This document shows, piece after piece, positions 35,406-44,280 of a stretch of DNA of 64,000 nt. The translations under genes and the position numbers were made by a program. Within the stretch, counting starts at the first letter, position 1. Each line of letters begins with the position of its first letter. The notes beneath the pieces were generated by a model. The model was not told where the DNA came from and did not search any database. It saw nothing but the letters and a program-made list of their open reading frames with translations. This DNA comes from an uncultured Rhodospirillales bacterium (lineage in GTDB: Bacteria > Pseudomonadota > Alphaproteobacteria > ATCC43930 > CGMCC-115725). The DNA is taken from NCBI GenBank assembly GCA_903822185.1, contig CAIJOA010000028.1, positions 1 through 64,000 on the forward strand, given 5' to 3'.

Positions 35406-35600
35406 ATGAGCAGCAATTTGGGCCAGTCTCGGTCCGATCAGATTTATACGATCACGCGCCTGCGCCGCATGGCTCGCAGCACACGCCTCAAGGCTGCGCG
35501 CGCGGCTCCGCTCCTCGCAAAACAACTCAACGAGCTTGCCGTCATCATCGAGAACGAAGCCGAGCAGATCGAACGCGCGGATCGCTCCGTCGCGGCCTAA
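35406..35600 (+). CDS. Small hypothetical protein, 64 residues
   Basis: A basic, helical protein with an Arg-rich middle (RLRRMARSTRLKAARAAPL) and an acidic C-terminal helix (NELAVIIENEAEQIERADR). GAGGACGG is well placed before ATG 35406. I do not recognise the family. Its stop codon directly abuts the stop of the convergent CaiB-type gene. The 121 bases upstream hold no other frame and no clear hairpin. Confidence 0.55.
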   Translation: MSSNLGQSRSDQIYTITRLRRMARSTRLKAARAAPLLAKQLNELAVIIENEAEQIERADRSVAA

Positions 35601-36752
35601 TTAAAGACCCAGTTCTTTTAGGATAGCGGCCCGGTTCGCATCGAGATCGGGCGCGACCTCTCGGGTCGTCGGATCGGCGAAGGCCGACATCTTCAGCGGA
35701 TTGCCGACCACCTTCAACGTCCCCCCACTTCCATCCGGCACATCGACCAGCATGTTGCGCGCCTCGACTTGGGGATGCTGCATCGCTTGGGCGATGTTGT
35801 TGATTGGACCGCAGGGCACCCCCGCCTTGCCGACGATCGCGATCCATTCCGTGGTCGTTTTCTTCGACAGGATCGCTTCGATCGTTTCCTGCAACTGAGC
35901 CTGCTGCTTCAAACGTAGAGCATTGGTCTTGTACTCGGGCCGCTGCGCCATCTCGGGTACGCCGAGCGCGTCGCACATCTTCACGAACAGGCTGTCATTG
36001 CCGGCGGCGATGATGATGTTGCCGTCGGCGGTCTTGAATGCCTGGAACGGCGTGATTGTCGGATGACGCGCGCCGAGCGGTCCCGGAATTTCGCCTTCGA
36101 CAGTGTAACGCACCACCGCGTTTTCCAAGAGCGCGAGCTGACAGTCGAACATCGCCACATCGATCTTGGTTGATTCGCCGGTCTTGAGGCGATGAACGAT
36201 CGCCGCATTGACCGCGATCGCGGTATAGAGGCCCGAGCCGATATCACCGATCGACATGCCGACGCGCGCCGGCGGCTGACCGGGATAGCCGGTGATGCTC
36301 ATCATGCCGCCCATGCCTTGCACGACCATGTCATAGGCGGGGTCTTTGGAATTGGGGCCGGTGTGACCGAAGCCCGAGGCGCAGGCATAGATCAGCTTCG
36401 GATAACGCGCATGCAGCGTTTCCCAGCCATAGCCGAGCTTCTCCATCGTGCCGGGGCGGAAATTCTCGACGATGACGTCGCCGATCTCGAGCAGCTTCTC
36501 GAAGATCGCCTTATCCTTGTCGGCCTTGAGGTCGAGAGCGATCGATTCCTTGCCGCGATTGATCGAGGCGAAATAGGTCGAGCGGCCTCCGATGAAGGGG
36601 CCGTATTCGCGCGCATCGTCGCCGCCCTTGGGCGGTTCGACCTTGATCACCCGCGCGCCCATCTCGGCCATCAGCATGGTGCAATAAGGCCCCGCGAGAA
36701 TGCGCGACAGATCGATGACCGTGATACCCGACAAGGGCCCGCGATTGGGCAT
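35601..36752 (-). CDS. CaiB/BaiF family (class III) CoA-transferase
   Basis: A 383-residue family III CoA-transferase. The start GPLSGITVIDLSRILAGPYCTMLMAEMGA is classic, followed by VEPPKGGDDARE, the RGKESIALDLK strand and the catalytic Asp at about 141 in DPAYDMVVQGMGG. Members move CoA between carboxylic acids such as carnitine, oxalate, glutarate and mesaconate. A glutaryl-CoA dehydrogenase is encoded nearby, and bacterial glutarate CoA-transferases belong to this family, so glutarate is one candidate substrate. It is transcribed alone, divergent from the alpha/beta hydrolase. Confidence 0.93.
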   Translation of the reverse strand: MPNRGPLSGITVIDLSRILAGPYCTMLMAEMGARVIKVEPPKGGDDAREYGPFIGGRSTYFASINRGKESIALDLKADKDKAIFEKLLEIGDVIVENFRPGTMEKLGYGWETLHARYPKLIYACASGFGHTGPNSKDPAYDMVVQGMGGMMSITGYPGQPPARVGMSIGDIGSGLYTAIAVNAAIVHRLKTGESTKIDVAMFDCQLALLENAVVRYTVEGEIPGPLGARHPTITPFQAFKTADGNIIIAAGNDSLFVKMCDALGVPEMAQRPEYKTNALRLKQQAQLQETIEAILSKKTTTEWIAIVGKAGVPCGPINNIAQAMQHPQVEARNMLVDVPDGSGGTLKVVGNPLKMSAFADPTTREVAPDLDANRAAILKELGL

Positions 36753-36869
36753 GGTGCTCGCTCCTCAAGAATGCCGACAGGTCTTAGCGGACCCGCCACA
36801 GCCCGGCAAACCAGTCATGCGGCCATCCGTCCCGCTTGATCGCCCGGCTGGGGTGGGCGATGTTGCCTG

Positions 36870-37712
36870 ATGATCGAGCGCAGCCTTTCCGCCATCGGAC
36901 CGCATGGATTCCACCGCCTCGCCTATTGTGAATGGCCAGGGCCAAAGGGCGCGCCGACGCTCGTTTGCGTTCACGGCCTGACCCGCAATTCGCGCGATTT
37001 CGACATTCTCGCGCAGTCCTTATCCGCACGGTACCGCGTCGTCTGCCCCGACATGCCCGGCCGCGGGCGTAGCGAGTGGCTGAATTTTTCCGACGATTAC
37101 AGCTATGCGACTTATCTCGCGGATTGTATGGCGCTGATCGCCCGGCTGGATGTCGAGCGCATCGACTGGGTCGGCACGTCGATGGGCGGGCTGATCGGGA
37201 TGCTGCTCGCCGCCCTGCCCGGCACGCCGATCCGGCGTATGGTCATCAACGATGTCGGTCCGTTCGTACCCAAGGCCGGGCTCGAACGCATCGGCCAGTA
37301 TGTCGGGCTCGATCCCAGCTTCACCGATCTTGTCGCGCTGGAGAAAGCCTTGCGCGCCGCCTTCGCCCCGTTCGGACCGCTGACCGACGGACAGTGGCAC
37401 CACATGGCGTTCCATTCCTCACGCCTGAAGCCGGATGGCAGCTACGGCATCAATTACGATCCGAAGATCGGCGATGCGTTCAAGAAAGGCCCGATCGCGG
37501 ATGTCGATCTGTGGCTGCAATGGAACGCGATCAAATGTCCCGTTCTGGTCACGCGCGGCGCGCAATCGGACATTCTTCGCGCCGAGGATGCACAGTTGAT
37601 GACGCAACGTGGACCGCGCGCGCAGCTGGTTGAATTCGAGGGCATCGGCCATGCGCCCGCCTTGATGGTCGAAGAACAGATCGCCGTGGTGAGGGATTTT
37701 CTGCGTGGCTGA
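36870..37712 (+). CDS. Alpha/beta hydrolase
   Basis: A 280-residue serine hydrolase. The oxyanion strand VCVHGLTRNSRDF, nucleophile elbow GTSMGG with Ser104, an acid near SDILRAED and His at about 261 in GIGHAP form the triad. It resembles the general esterase and dienelactone-type group; no specific substrate can be named. Its end overlaps the RlmM-like gene by eight bases, so the two are probably co-transcribed. Confidence 0.88.
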   Translation: MIERSLSAIGPHGFHRLAYCEWPGPKGAPTLVCVHGLTRNSRDFDILAQSLSARYRVVCPDMPGRGRSEWLNFSDDYSYATYLADCMALIARLDVERIDWVGTSMGGLIGMLLAALPGTPIRRMVINDVGPFVPKAGLERIGQYVGLDPSFTDLVALEKALRAAFAPFGPLTDGQWHHMAFHSSRLKPDGSYGINYDPKIGDAFKKGPIADVDLWLQWNAIKCPVLVTRGAQSDILRAEDAQLMTQRGPRAQLVEFEGIGHAPALMVEEQIAVVRDFLRG

Positions 37713-38607
37713 TTTCACCGCTTATCTCGCGCCCGAAGGTTTCATTCCCGAGCTCGAACACGAACTTGGCGAGGATGTAACGCCGGCCTGCGGTCATCTG
37801 GTGATCGCGCCCGGCCCGCCGCGACCAACCGCCTGGGCGCAGAACATCTGGTACGATCCGGTGCGGCTGGAGATCGTGTCGATCGGCGATGCCGCCAAGC
37901 AACTTCGCAATATTCAACGCAATTGGGCGCTGTACTCGTTCGAGAATCATCGCCGCGCCACACTGATCCAAGAGAAGCTGCCGAAGGTATCGGCCAAGCC
38001 GCTTCGGTTCGGCGATCCCGCGCCGACTGCGCCGCTTGGCTCCTGGGCGCTGCTCGATCCCAACACCGTGCTTGCCGCGGCACGATGCTCAAGCCCATTT
38101 CCGAACGGCGCGCCACAATTCATCGAAGACAAAGTGCCGCCCAGCCGGGCCTATCTGAAGCTGTGGGAAGCTTTCACCGTGCTGGGTGTTTCACCGCAAG
38201 CTGGAGAAGTCTGTCTCGATCTGGGCGCTTGCCCGGGTGGCTGGAGTTATGTCCTGGCGAAACTTGGCACGCAAGTGATCGCCATCGACAAGGCACCGCT
38301 CGACCCAAAGGTCCTGGCCTTCGCCAATGTCGAGCAACGCCAGCAAAGCGCCTTCGCACTCGAACCCGGCGATGTCGGCAAGCTCGACTGGTTTTTCTCG
38401 GACGTGATCTGCTATCCGTCGCGTCTTCTGACACTGATCGAGAAATTCATCGCCGCCGGGACGGTGAAGAATTTCATCTGCACCCTCAAGTTTCAGGGCG
38501 ATACCGATTTCGAAACCCAGGCGAAATTCGCCGCGATCCCCGGATCAAAGCTGATGCATCTCAATGTGAACAAGCATGAGCTGACGTGGGTTAGGTTGGC
38601 TGCTTGA
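37705..38607 (+). CDS. RlmM-like rRNA 2'-O-methyltransferase
   Basis: A 300-residue SAM-dependent methyltransferase of the FtsJ/RrmJ superfamily. The SAM site is CLDLGACPGGWSYVL (about 171-185), then VIAIDKAPLD; the FtsJ-type catalytic residues are represented by Lys in CTLKFQGDTD and Glu in NKHELTWVR at the end. The substrate-side strand KLDWFFSDVICYPSRLL matches RlmM, which methylates C2498 of 23S rRNA in E. coli. The N-terminal domain is shorter than that of E. coli RlmM. The start is GTG 37705 inside the hydrolase gene. Confidence 0.8.
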   Translation: MADFTAYLAPEGFIPELEHELGEDVTPACGHLVIAPGPPRPTAWAQNIWYDPVRLEIVSIGDAAKQLRNIQRNWALYSFENHRRATLIQEKLPKVSAKPLRFGDPAPTAPLGSWALLDPNTVLAAARCSSPFPNGAPQFIEDKVPPSRAYLKLWEAFTVLGVSPQAGEVCLDLGACPGGWSYVLAKLGTQVIAIDKAPLDPKVLAFANVEQRQQSAFALEPGDVGKLDWFFSDVICYPSRLLTLIEKFIAAGTVKNFICTLKFQGDTDFETQAKFAAIPGSKLMHLNVNKHELTWVRLAA

Positions 38608-38614
38608 GCATCTA

Positions 38615-38712
38615 GCGCCCCTCGACTTCGCTCGGGGTGAGGTTGGTTTGTGCGCTGATTTTGACGATGCCACGCAAAATATTTCCTCACCCCGAGCGAA
38701 GTCGAGGGGCGC
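38615..38712. repeat. REPIN-like inverted repeat (28-base arms, 42-base spacer)
   Basis: Two perfectly complementary 28-base arms (38615-38642 and 38685-38712) read GCGCCCCTCGACTTCGCTCG... and its complement, both carrying the core GGTGAGG/CCTCACC at the inner end. They enclose 42 bases. The element lies between the convergent RlmM-like gene and hemB, where it would also act as a two-way terminator. Similar sequences are widespread in alphaproteobacterial genomes. Confidence 0.85.
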
Positions 38713-38727
38713 AGGATGCGAATGCAG

Positions 38728-39759
<1,032 letters not shown>

Positions 39760-39873
39760 TCAATCTCTGAATGGCGCCGATGATAGGCAGGAAGTTTCCG
39801 CGGCGAAAGGGAATATTAACGGCAATCCGGCAATTTAGGCGCATTCCCGCAGCGCACAGAATGTGTCCTCCCT

Positions 39874-40737
39874 ATGCTCGTCATCGTCGGTATCGTCGTC
39901 GTTCTCGCCAGCGTCATGGGCGGCTACTTGGCTGGCGGCGGCCATCTGGGCGTTCTGTTTCAGCCCTTCGAATTCCTGATCATCGTCGGCGCTGCCGTCG
40001 GCGGCTTCTTCATGGCGAACCGCAAACCGGTCCTGTCCGGCGCCGCCAAAGCCATCCCGGCCCTGTTCAAGGCCGAGGCCTTCAACAAGGAAGCTTATCT
40101 CGAGCTGCTGACCATGCTCTACACCATCTTCAAGATGGCGAAGACCAAGGGCGCGCTCGTCCTCGAAGCGCATGTCGAAAAGCCGCACGAGAGCACCGTC
40201 TTCGCCCGATTCCCGACCTTCCTGCATGACCATCATGCGGTGACGTTCCTCTGCGATTATCTGCGCCTTCTCACGCTCGGCACCGACAACCATCACGAGA
40301 TGGAAACGCTGATCGACGAGGATCTTTCGACGCATCGCGAAGAACATCATGCGATCGCCGGCGCGATCAGCAACGTCTCGGACGCCATGCCGGCCCTCGG
40401 AATCGTCGCAGCCGTGCTCGGCATCATTCACACCATGGGCTCGATCACCGAACCGCCGGCCGTCCTCGGCGAACTGATTGGTGGCTCGCTCGTCGGTACC
40501 TTTCTCGGCATTTTGATGTCGTACGGTTTCATCGCGCCCCTCGCCGCTGCCGTCAAAGGCCGTGGCGATGCGGAAGAACGCTACTACCTGTGCATGAAGG
40601 CCGGCATCCTCGCCTACATGCAGGGTTATGCGCCATCGGTCGCGGTCGAATTCGCGCGTAAGGCTTTGAACACCGACGTCCGCCCGACCTTCTACGAGGT
40701 CGAAGAAGCGGTCGAGAAAATGCCGCAGGCCGCCTAA
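39874..40737 (+). CDS. motA: Flagellar motor stator protein MotA
   Basis: A 287-residue inner-membrane stator subunit. It shows the four-helix pattern: two helices at the N-terminus (LVIVGIVVVLASVMGGYLAGG and FLIIVGAAVGGFFMAN), a long charged cytoplasmic loop that contacts FliG, then PALGIVAAVLGIIHTMGS and LVGTFLGILMSYGFIAPLA. The conserved prolines that couple proton flow to movement are present. It is followed three bases later by motB. No other flagellar genes are in the window, so motAB stand apart, and I saw no convincing flagellar sigma-28 promoter upstream. Confidence 0.96.
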   Translation: MLVIVGIVVVLASVMGGYLAGGGHLGVLFQPFEFLIIVGAAVGGFFMANRKPVLSGAAKAIPALFKAEAFNKEAYLELLTMLYTIFKMAKTKGALVLEAHVEKPHESTVFARFPTFLHDHHAVTFLCDYLRLLTLGTDNHHEMETLIDEDLSTHREEHHAIAGAISNVSDAMPALGIVAAVLGIIHTMGSITEPPAVLGELIGGSLVGTFLGILMSYGFIAPLAAAVKGRGDAEERYYLCMKAGILAYMQGYAPSVAVEFARKALNTDVRPTFYEVEEAVEKMPQAA

Positions 40738-40740
40738 ACC

Positions 40741-41724
40741 ATGGCCGCAAAGGGCGCGCATGGTGGCGTCACCATCATCAAAAAGATCAAGAAGGGCGGT
40801 CATGGTGGACACCATGGCGGCGCTTGGAAGGTCGCTTACGCCGACTTCGTGACCGCCATGATGGCGTTCTTTCTGCTGTTGTGGCTGTTGAACGTCACGA
40901 CCGACGTGCAAAAACGCGGCATCGCGGATTACTTCGAACCGACCATCACCTCGAAATCTAACAGCGGCGCCGGCGGCGTTCTGGGTGGCACGACGATGGG
41001 TTCGCCGGGCGCGCAAAGCGTCTCCTTCTCCAAGCCCAGCTTCGAGCCGAGCCGCGCGGCGTTGCGCCAGCCGTCCGAAGGCGATGACGGCGATGAAGGC
41101 GGCACGGCCGGTCCCGACAAAGACAAAGACGATACCAGCGGCGGTGGTGGCGGCCCGGCCGATAAGATGACCGACCAGCAGATGCAAAAGCAGCTTGCCG
41201 AGCGCGAAGAGAAAAACTTCGAGGAAGCAAAAACGGTGCTAGAAAAGGCATTGCAGGACAGCCCGGAACTTCAGGGGTTGTCGAAGAACCTGATGATCGA
41301 CGAAACGCCCGAAGGTCTTCGGATTCAGCTCGTCGATCAGGACAAGAGCGCCATGTTCCCGGTCGGCTCTTCCAGCATGGCGGAGCCGGCGAAAAAACTG
41401 ATGGGCCTCGTCGAGCAGGTCATTCAGAAGCTGCCGAACAAGATATCGATCACCGGCCATACCGATTCGACGCAATATGCGATCGGTAACCGCTACGGCA
41501 ATTGGGAACTCTCGGCCGATCGCGCCAATGCAACACGGCGTGAATTCGTCGCCAATGGCTTCAGTCCCGACCGTCTGTCGCGCATCGTCGGCACCGCCGA
41601 CAAGGAACCGCTCGAGAATATCGACCCTGCCGCACCGCAGAATCGCCGCATGAGCATCGTCCTGTTGCGTGACGCGAAGGCCATCCCGACGTTGAAGATC
41701 AAGGTTCCCGACGCAAAGAAATAA
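40741..41724 (+). CDS. motB: Flagellar motor stator protein MotB
   Basis: A 327-residue partner of MotA. A basic N-terminus leads to one membrane helix with the proton-carrying Asp35 in VAYADFVTAMMAFFLLLWLL. A Gly/Asp-rich linker (about 75-145) follows, then the OmpA-like peptidoglycan-binding domain with ITGHTDSTQYAIGNRYGNWELSADRANA split around residue 240 to 270. Asp at this place indicates H+-type rather than Na+-type coupling only weakly. The plug region after the helix is Ser/Gly-rich. Confidence 0.96.
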   Translation: MAAKGAHGGVTIIKKIKKGGHGGHHGGAWKVAYADFVTAMMAFFLLLWLLNVTTDVQKRGIADYFEPTITSKSNSGAGGVLGGTTMGSPGAQSVSFSKPSFEPSRAALRQPSEGDDGDEGGTAGPDKDKDDTSGGGGGPADKMTDQQMQKQLAEREEKNFEEAKTVLEKALQDSPELQGLSKNLMIDETPEGLRIQLVDQDKSAMFPVGSSSMAEPAKKLMGLVEQVIQKLPNKISITGHTDSTQYAIGNRYGNWELSADRANATRREFVANGFSPDRLSRIVGTADKEPLENIDPAAPQNRRMSIVLLRDAKAIPTLKIKVPDAKK

Positions 41725-41738
41725 CCTGGTCCTACTGC

Positions 41739-41889
41739 CCCTCTCCGCGTTTGCGGGGAGAGGGAGGGGCCCATTGCAAAGCAATGGGAGGGTGAGGTGT
41801 CGTGCAACCTCCTCGACCGCAATATCGTGCGCGCCCACCTCACCCGCTCGCAGTGCTCGCCACCTTCTCCCTCCAATGGGTGGAGAGGG
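41739..41889. repeat. Composite imperfect inverted repeat
   Basis: A 151-base element between motB and the GST gene. An outer pair CCCTCTCC/GGAGAGGG (41739-41746 and 41882-41889), a pair CCCATTG/CAATGGG (41770-41776 and 41874-41880) and an inner pair GGGTGAGGTG/CACCTCACCC (41790-41799 and 41836-41845) nest in order. The left half also folds alone, with CCCATTGC-AAA-GCAATGGG as a perfect hairpin. It shares the GGTGAGG core with the two REPIN-like elements. It could terminate motAB transcription. Confidence 0.75.
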
Positions 41890-41974
41890 TTATAGACATG
41901 ATCTACAGGCTGGACGCGGTTGACACCCGGTCGCTCTTCGCCATGATTGCCCGAAGGATAACCTCGGGACGGCG

Positions 41975-42589
41975 ATGCTCAAGATTCTCGGACGGCCGAA
42001 TTCCTATAATGTGCAGAAGGTGCTTTGGCTTCTCGACGAGATGGCCGTGCCCTTCACGCTGGAACTCTACGGCCTCGATCACGGCGGCAACCACACCGCC
42101 GCGTATCAAAAGCTCAATCCGAACGAACTCGTCCCGACGCTGATCGACGGCGATTTCGTGCTGTGGGAATCGAACACGATTCTCCGCTATCTCGCCACCA
42201 AGTACGGCAAATTCCTGCCGGCCGATCCGCAGGACCGAGCACGCGGCGACCGCTGGCTCGACTGGGCGCTGACGACCCTGACCAACGCCGTGAACATTCC
42301 CTTCCGGGAACTCATCCGCACCGCGCCGGAAAAGCGCAACATCGCCGCGGTGAAAGACGGCATTGCCAAGAGCAACAAGTCGATGGCGATGCTGGATCAG
42401 TATCTGGGCGAGACGCCCTATGTCGGCGGCGCCGACTTCAGCATCGGCGACATTCCGATCGGCATTCTGGCCTATCGCTTCTATGAGTTGCCGATCGAGC
42501 GGCAAAACTTTCCGAATGTCGAAAACTGGTACAAGCGGTTGTGCGCTCGTCCATTCTATCAGCAACGAGTCATGGTCGGGCTGAGTTGA
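41975..42589 (+). CDS. Glutathione S-transferase family protein
   Basis: A 204-residue GST. The N-terminal thioredoxin-like domain has LGRPNSYNVQKVLWLLDEM (Ser in the active-site position), NPNELVPTLIDGD with the cis-Pro, and the glutathione-binding ESNTILRYLATKY. The C-terminal helical domain contains FSIGDIPIGILAYRFYEL, the N-capping box region. It conjugates or reduces electrophiles; the substrate is not known. It is a single gene after the composite repeat. Confidence 0.92.
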   Translation: MLKILGRPNSYNVQKVLWLLDEMAVPFTLELYGLDHGGNHTAAYQKLNPNELVPTLIDGDFVLWESNTILRYLATKYGKFLPADPQDRARGDRWLDWALTTLTNAVNIPFRELIRTAPEKRNIAAVKDGIAKSNKSMAMLDQYLGETPYVGGADFSIGDIPIGILAYRFYELPIERQNFPNVENWYKRLCARPFYQQRVMVGLS

Positions 42590-42655
42590 GCTATGGCGCC
42601 GGACCATGAACTGGGTTCATAATCGGGGCTGGTTTTGACGAACGGGTGGAAATCG

Positions 42656-43453
42656 ATGCCCGAAGGGCATGCTGAGAGCAAGAAGGTCAGCCGCGAGCCG
42701 CCCACGGCGCCCGAACGGCTGTCCATCGCGCCTCAGCATTTCTACCGGACCGCGGCACTGCCCTGCCCCTATATCCCCGGCAAGGTCGAGCGGAAGCTTG
42801 TCACCGAACTGGAAGGCCCCTACGCCTCGGAATTTTACAACGAGCTGTCGCGCGCTGGATTTCGCCGCAGCCATCATCTCGCCTATCGCCCGGCTTGCGC
42901 GGGATGCAGCGCCTGCGTCCCGGTGCGTATCCCGGTCGCTGATTTCACCGAGAGCCGGTCGTTGCACCGGATCGCAAATCTCAACCGCGATCTGCGCCGA
43001 CGCGCCTTGCCGTCGGGAGCAACGCTGGAACAGTTCCGCCTCTTCCAACGCTATCAGCGCGCACGCCACACCGACAGCGACATGGCGGCGATGACGTTCG
43101 GCGATTATCAGGCGATGGTCGAGGACAATCCGGTCCCGAGTGGCATCATGGAACTGCGTGATGATGGTGGCGCACTGATGGGCGCAGGATTGTTCGACCC
43201 GTTGGATGACGGTCTATCGGCCGTCTATAGCTTCTTCACGCCCGACCTGCCCAAGCGCAGCCTCGGCACGTTCCTGGTCATGTCGCTGATCGAGGAAGCG
43301 CAACGGCGCAAGCTCGCCTATGTCTATCTCGGCTATTGGATCGCGAACAGCACCAAGATGGCCTACAAGGCGCGCTTCCGCCCGATCGAAGCGCTTGGCC
43401 CGCAAGGCTGGCGCCGGCTGATCATCGAAAAAGGTCCTGCGCCGACGACCTAA
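42656..43453 (+). CDS. bpt: Aspartate/glutamate leucyltransferase (N-end rule)
   Basis: Transfers Leu from leucyl-tRNA to proteins with N-terminal Asp or Glu, marking them for ClpAP degradation. The 265-residue protein begins its core at PQHFYRTAALPCPYIPGKVER, with the Cys-rich AYRPACAGCSACVPVRI and the GNAT-like C-terminus (YSFFTPDLPKRSLGTFLVM, YVYLGYWIANSTKMAYKARF). Both match the Bpt family closely. ATG 42656 is favoured over TTG 42635, with GGTGGAAATCG upstream. It converges on the HxlR gene with a four-base overlap of the stops. Confidence 0.93.
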   Translation: MPEGHAESKKVSREPPTAPERLSIAPQHFYRTAALPCPYIPGKVERKLVTELEGPYASEFYNELSRAGFRRSHHLAYRPACAGCSACVPVRIPVADFTESRSLHRIANLNRDLRRRALPSGATLEQFRLFQRYQRARHTDSDMAAMTFGDYQAMVEDNPVPSGIMELRDDGGALMGAGLFDPLDDGLSAVYSFFTPDLPKRSLGTFLVMSLIEEAQRRKLAYVYLGYWIANSTKMAYKARFRPIEALGPQGWRRLIIEKGPAPTT

Positions 43454-43800
43454 GCCGTGACGAGATAGCGGCCACCCCACAGACGAATTTTATCGATGAT
43501 GGGAATGAAACTTTTTCCCATGGGCGTCAGGCGATATTCGACCTTGGGCGGCACGACGCCGTAATCCTTGCGGCTAAGGAGTCCCATCTCGGTCAAGGCT
43601 TTCAGTTCTCGGCTGAGAACGCGTGGCGCAATCTCTTGGCTTTGATCGCCGCCACGCAAAAGACCGCTACGGATCTGGCTATAGCGCAATGCGCCATCCT
43701 TCAGGTCCCATAGGATGCGGACCTTGTATTTTCCGCTGATCATTTTCTGAAACGCGAAGACCGGGCATCCACAGCCCGGCGCTGATTTCGTGGTCGGCAT
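43450..43800 (-). CDS. HxlR-family transcriptional regulator
   Basis: A 116-residue winged-helix protein with the HxlR signature: CGCPVFAFQKMISGKYKVRILWDLKDGALRY, then EIAPRVLSRELKALTEMGLL as recognition helix and VPPKVEYRLTPMGKSF as wing. The N-terminal Cys pair (Cys10 and Cys12) in family members such as HypR and QorR can act in redox or electrophile sensing; whether it does so here is inference. AGGGAAGCATT precedes ATG 43800. It is divergent from a small barrel-like enzyme gene that it probably controls. Confidence 0.9.
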   Translation of the reverse strand: MPTTKSAPGCGCPVFAFQKMISGKYKVRILWDLKDGALRYSQIRSGLLRGGDQSQEIAPRVLSRELKALTEMGLLSRKDYGVVPPKVEYRLTPMGKSFIPIIDKIRLWGGRYLVTA

Positions 43801-43951
43801 AATGCTTCCCTGCAAGGAATGACGATCGAGCCTGAACGATTGTCGGGAAAAAGTCGATGGTATCATTTTTGTCCATACTTGCAGGAATGGCCCCAGCAAT
43901 CGCAAATAGACAGGACAGTCGAATAATCCCGATTTGAAGGAGCGAAGTCCC

Positions 43952-44263
43952 GTGAAGCATTTTATGATCAAATACCGGTTCACGACCGGCACGAAAGAAG
44001 ACTGGCATCGCGCGGTCGAAAACTTCATCGCCGCAATCAATGCGGATCCCGACATCGCCGGGCATATCTCTTATCGCTGTATGAAGCGGCGTGACGGCGA
44101 CGATTACTATCATCTTGCGGCTACCGACAGCGATCAAGCAACAAAAGCCCTACAATCAAAGACTTTCTTTCGCCCCTACACGGAAGCGACAGAGCGTGTT
44201 GGCGGCGGTCATGTCGAGGTCGTGCCGCTGGAAATCATCGCGGAAACTGATTTCTGCGCCTGA
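43952..44263 (+). CDS. Small protein, probable dimeric alpha/beta-barrel (ABM-like)
   Basis: A 103-residue protein beginning MKHFMIKYRFTTGTKEDWHRAVENF. The pattern strand, helix, strand (HISYRCMKRR), strand (YYHLAATDSD), helix, strand (VEVVPLEII) is that of antibiotic biosynthesis monooxygenase-like dimers, but no close family comes to mind. The start is GTG 43952 with AAGGAG upstream. Divergent placement with an HxlR regulator over 151 bases is typical of quinone or electrophile response pairs. Function is otherwise unknown. Confidence 0.65.
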   Translation: MKHFMIKYRFTTGTKEDWHRAVENFIAAINADPDIAGHISYRCMKRRDGDDYYHLAATDSDQATKALQSKTFFRPYTEATERVGGGHVEVVPLEIIAETDFCA

Positions 44264-44280
44264 ATAACGGCGAAGCGACG

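Noticed and set aside
39776-39783. GCCGATGA as flagellar sigma-28 -10 box before motA
   Set aside because: The -35 TAAA at the right distance is missing; the place reads CTTT.
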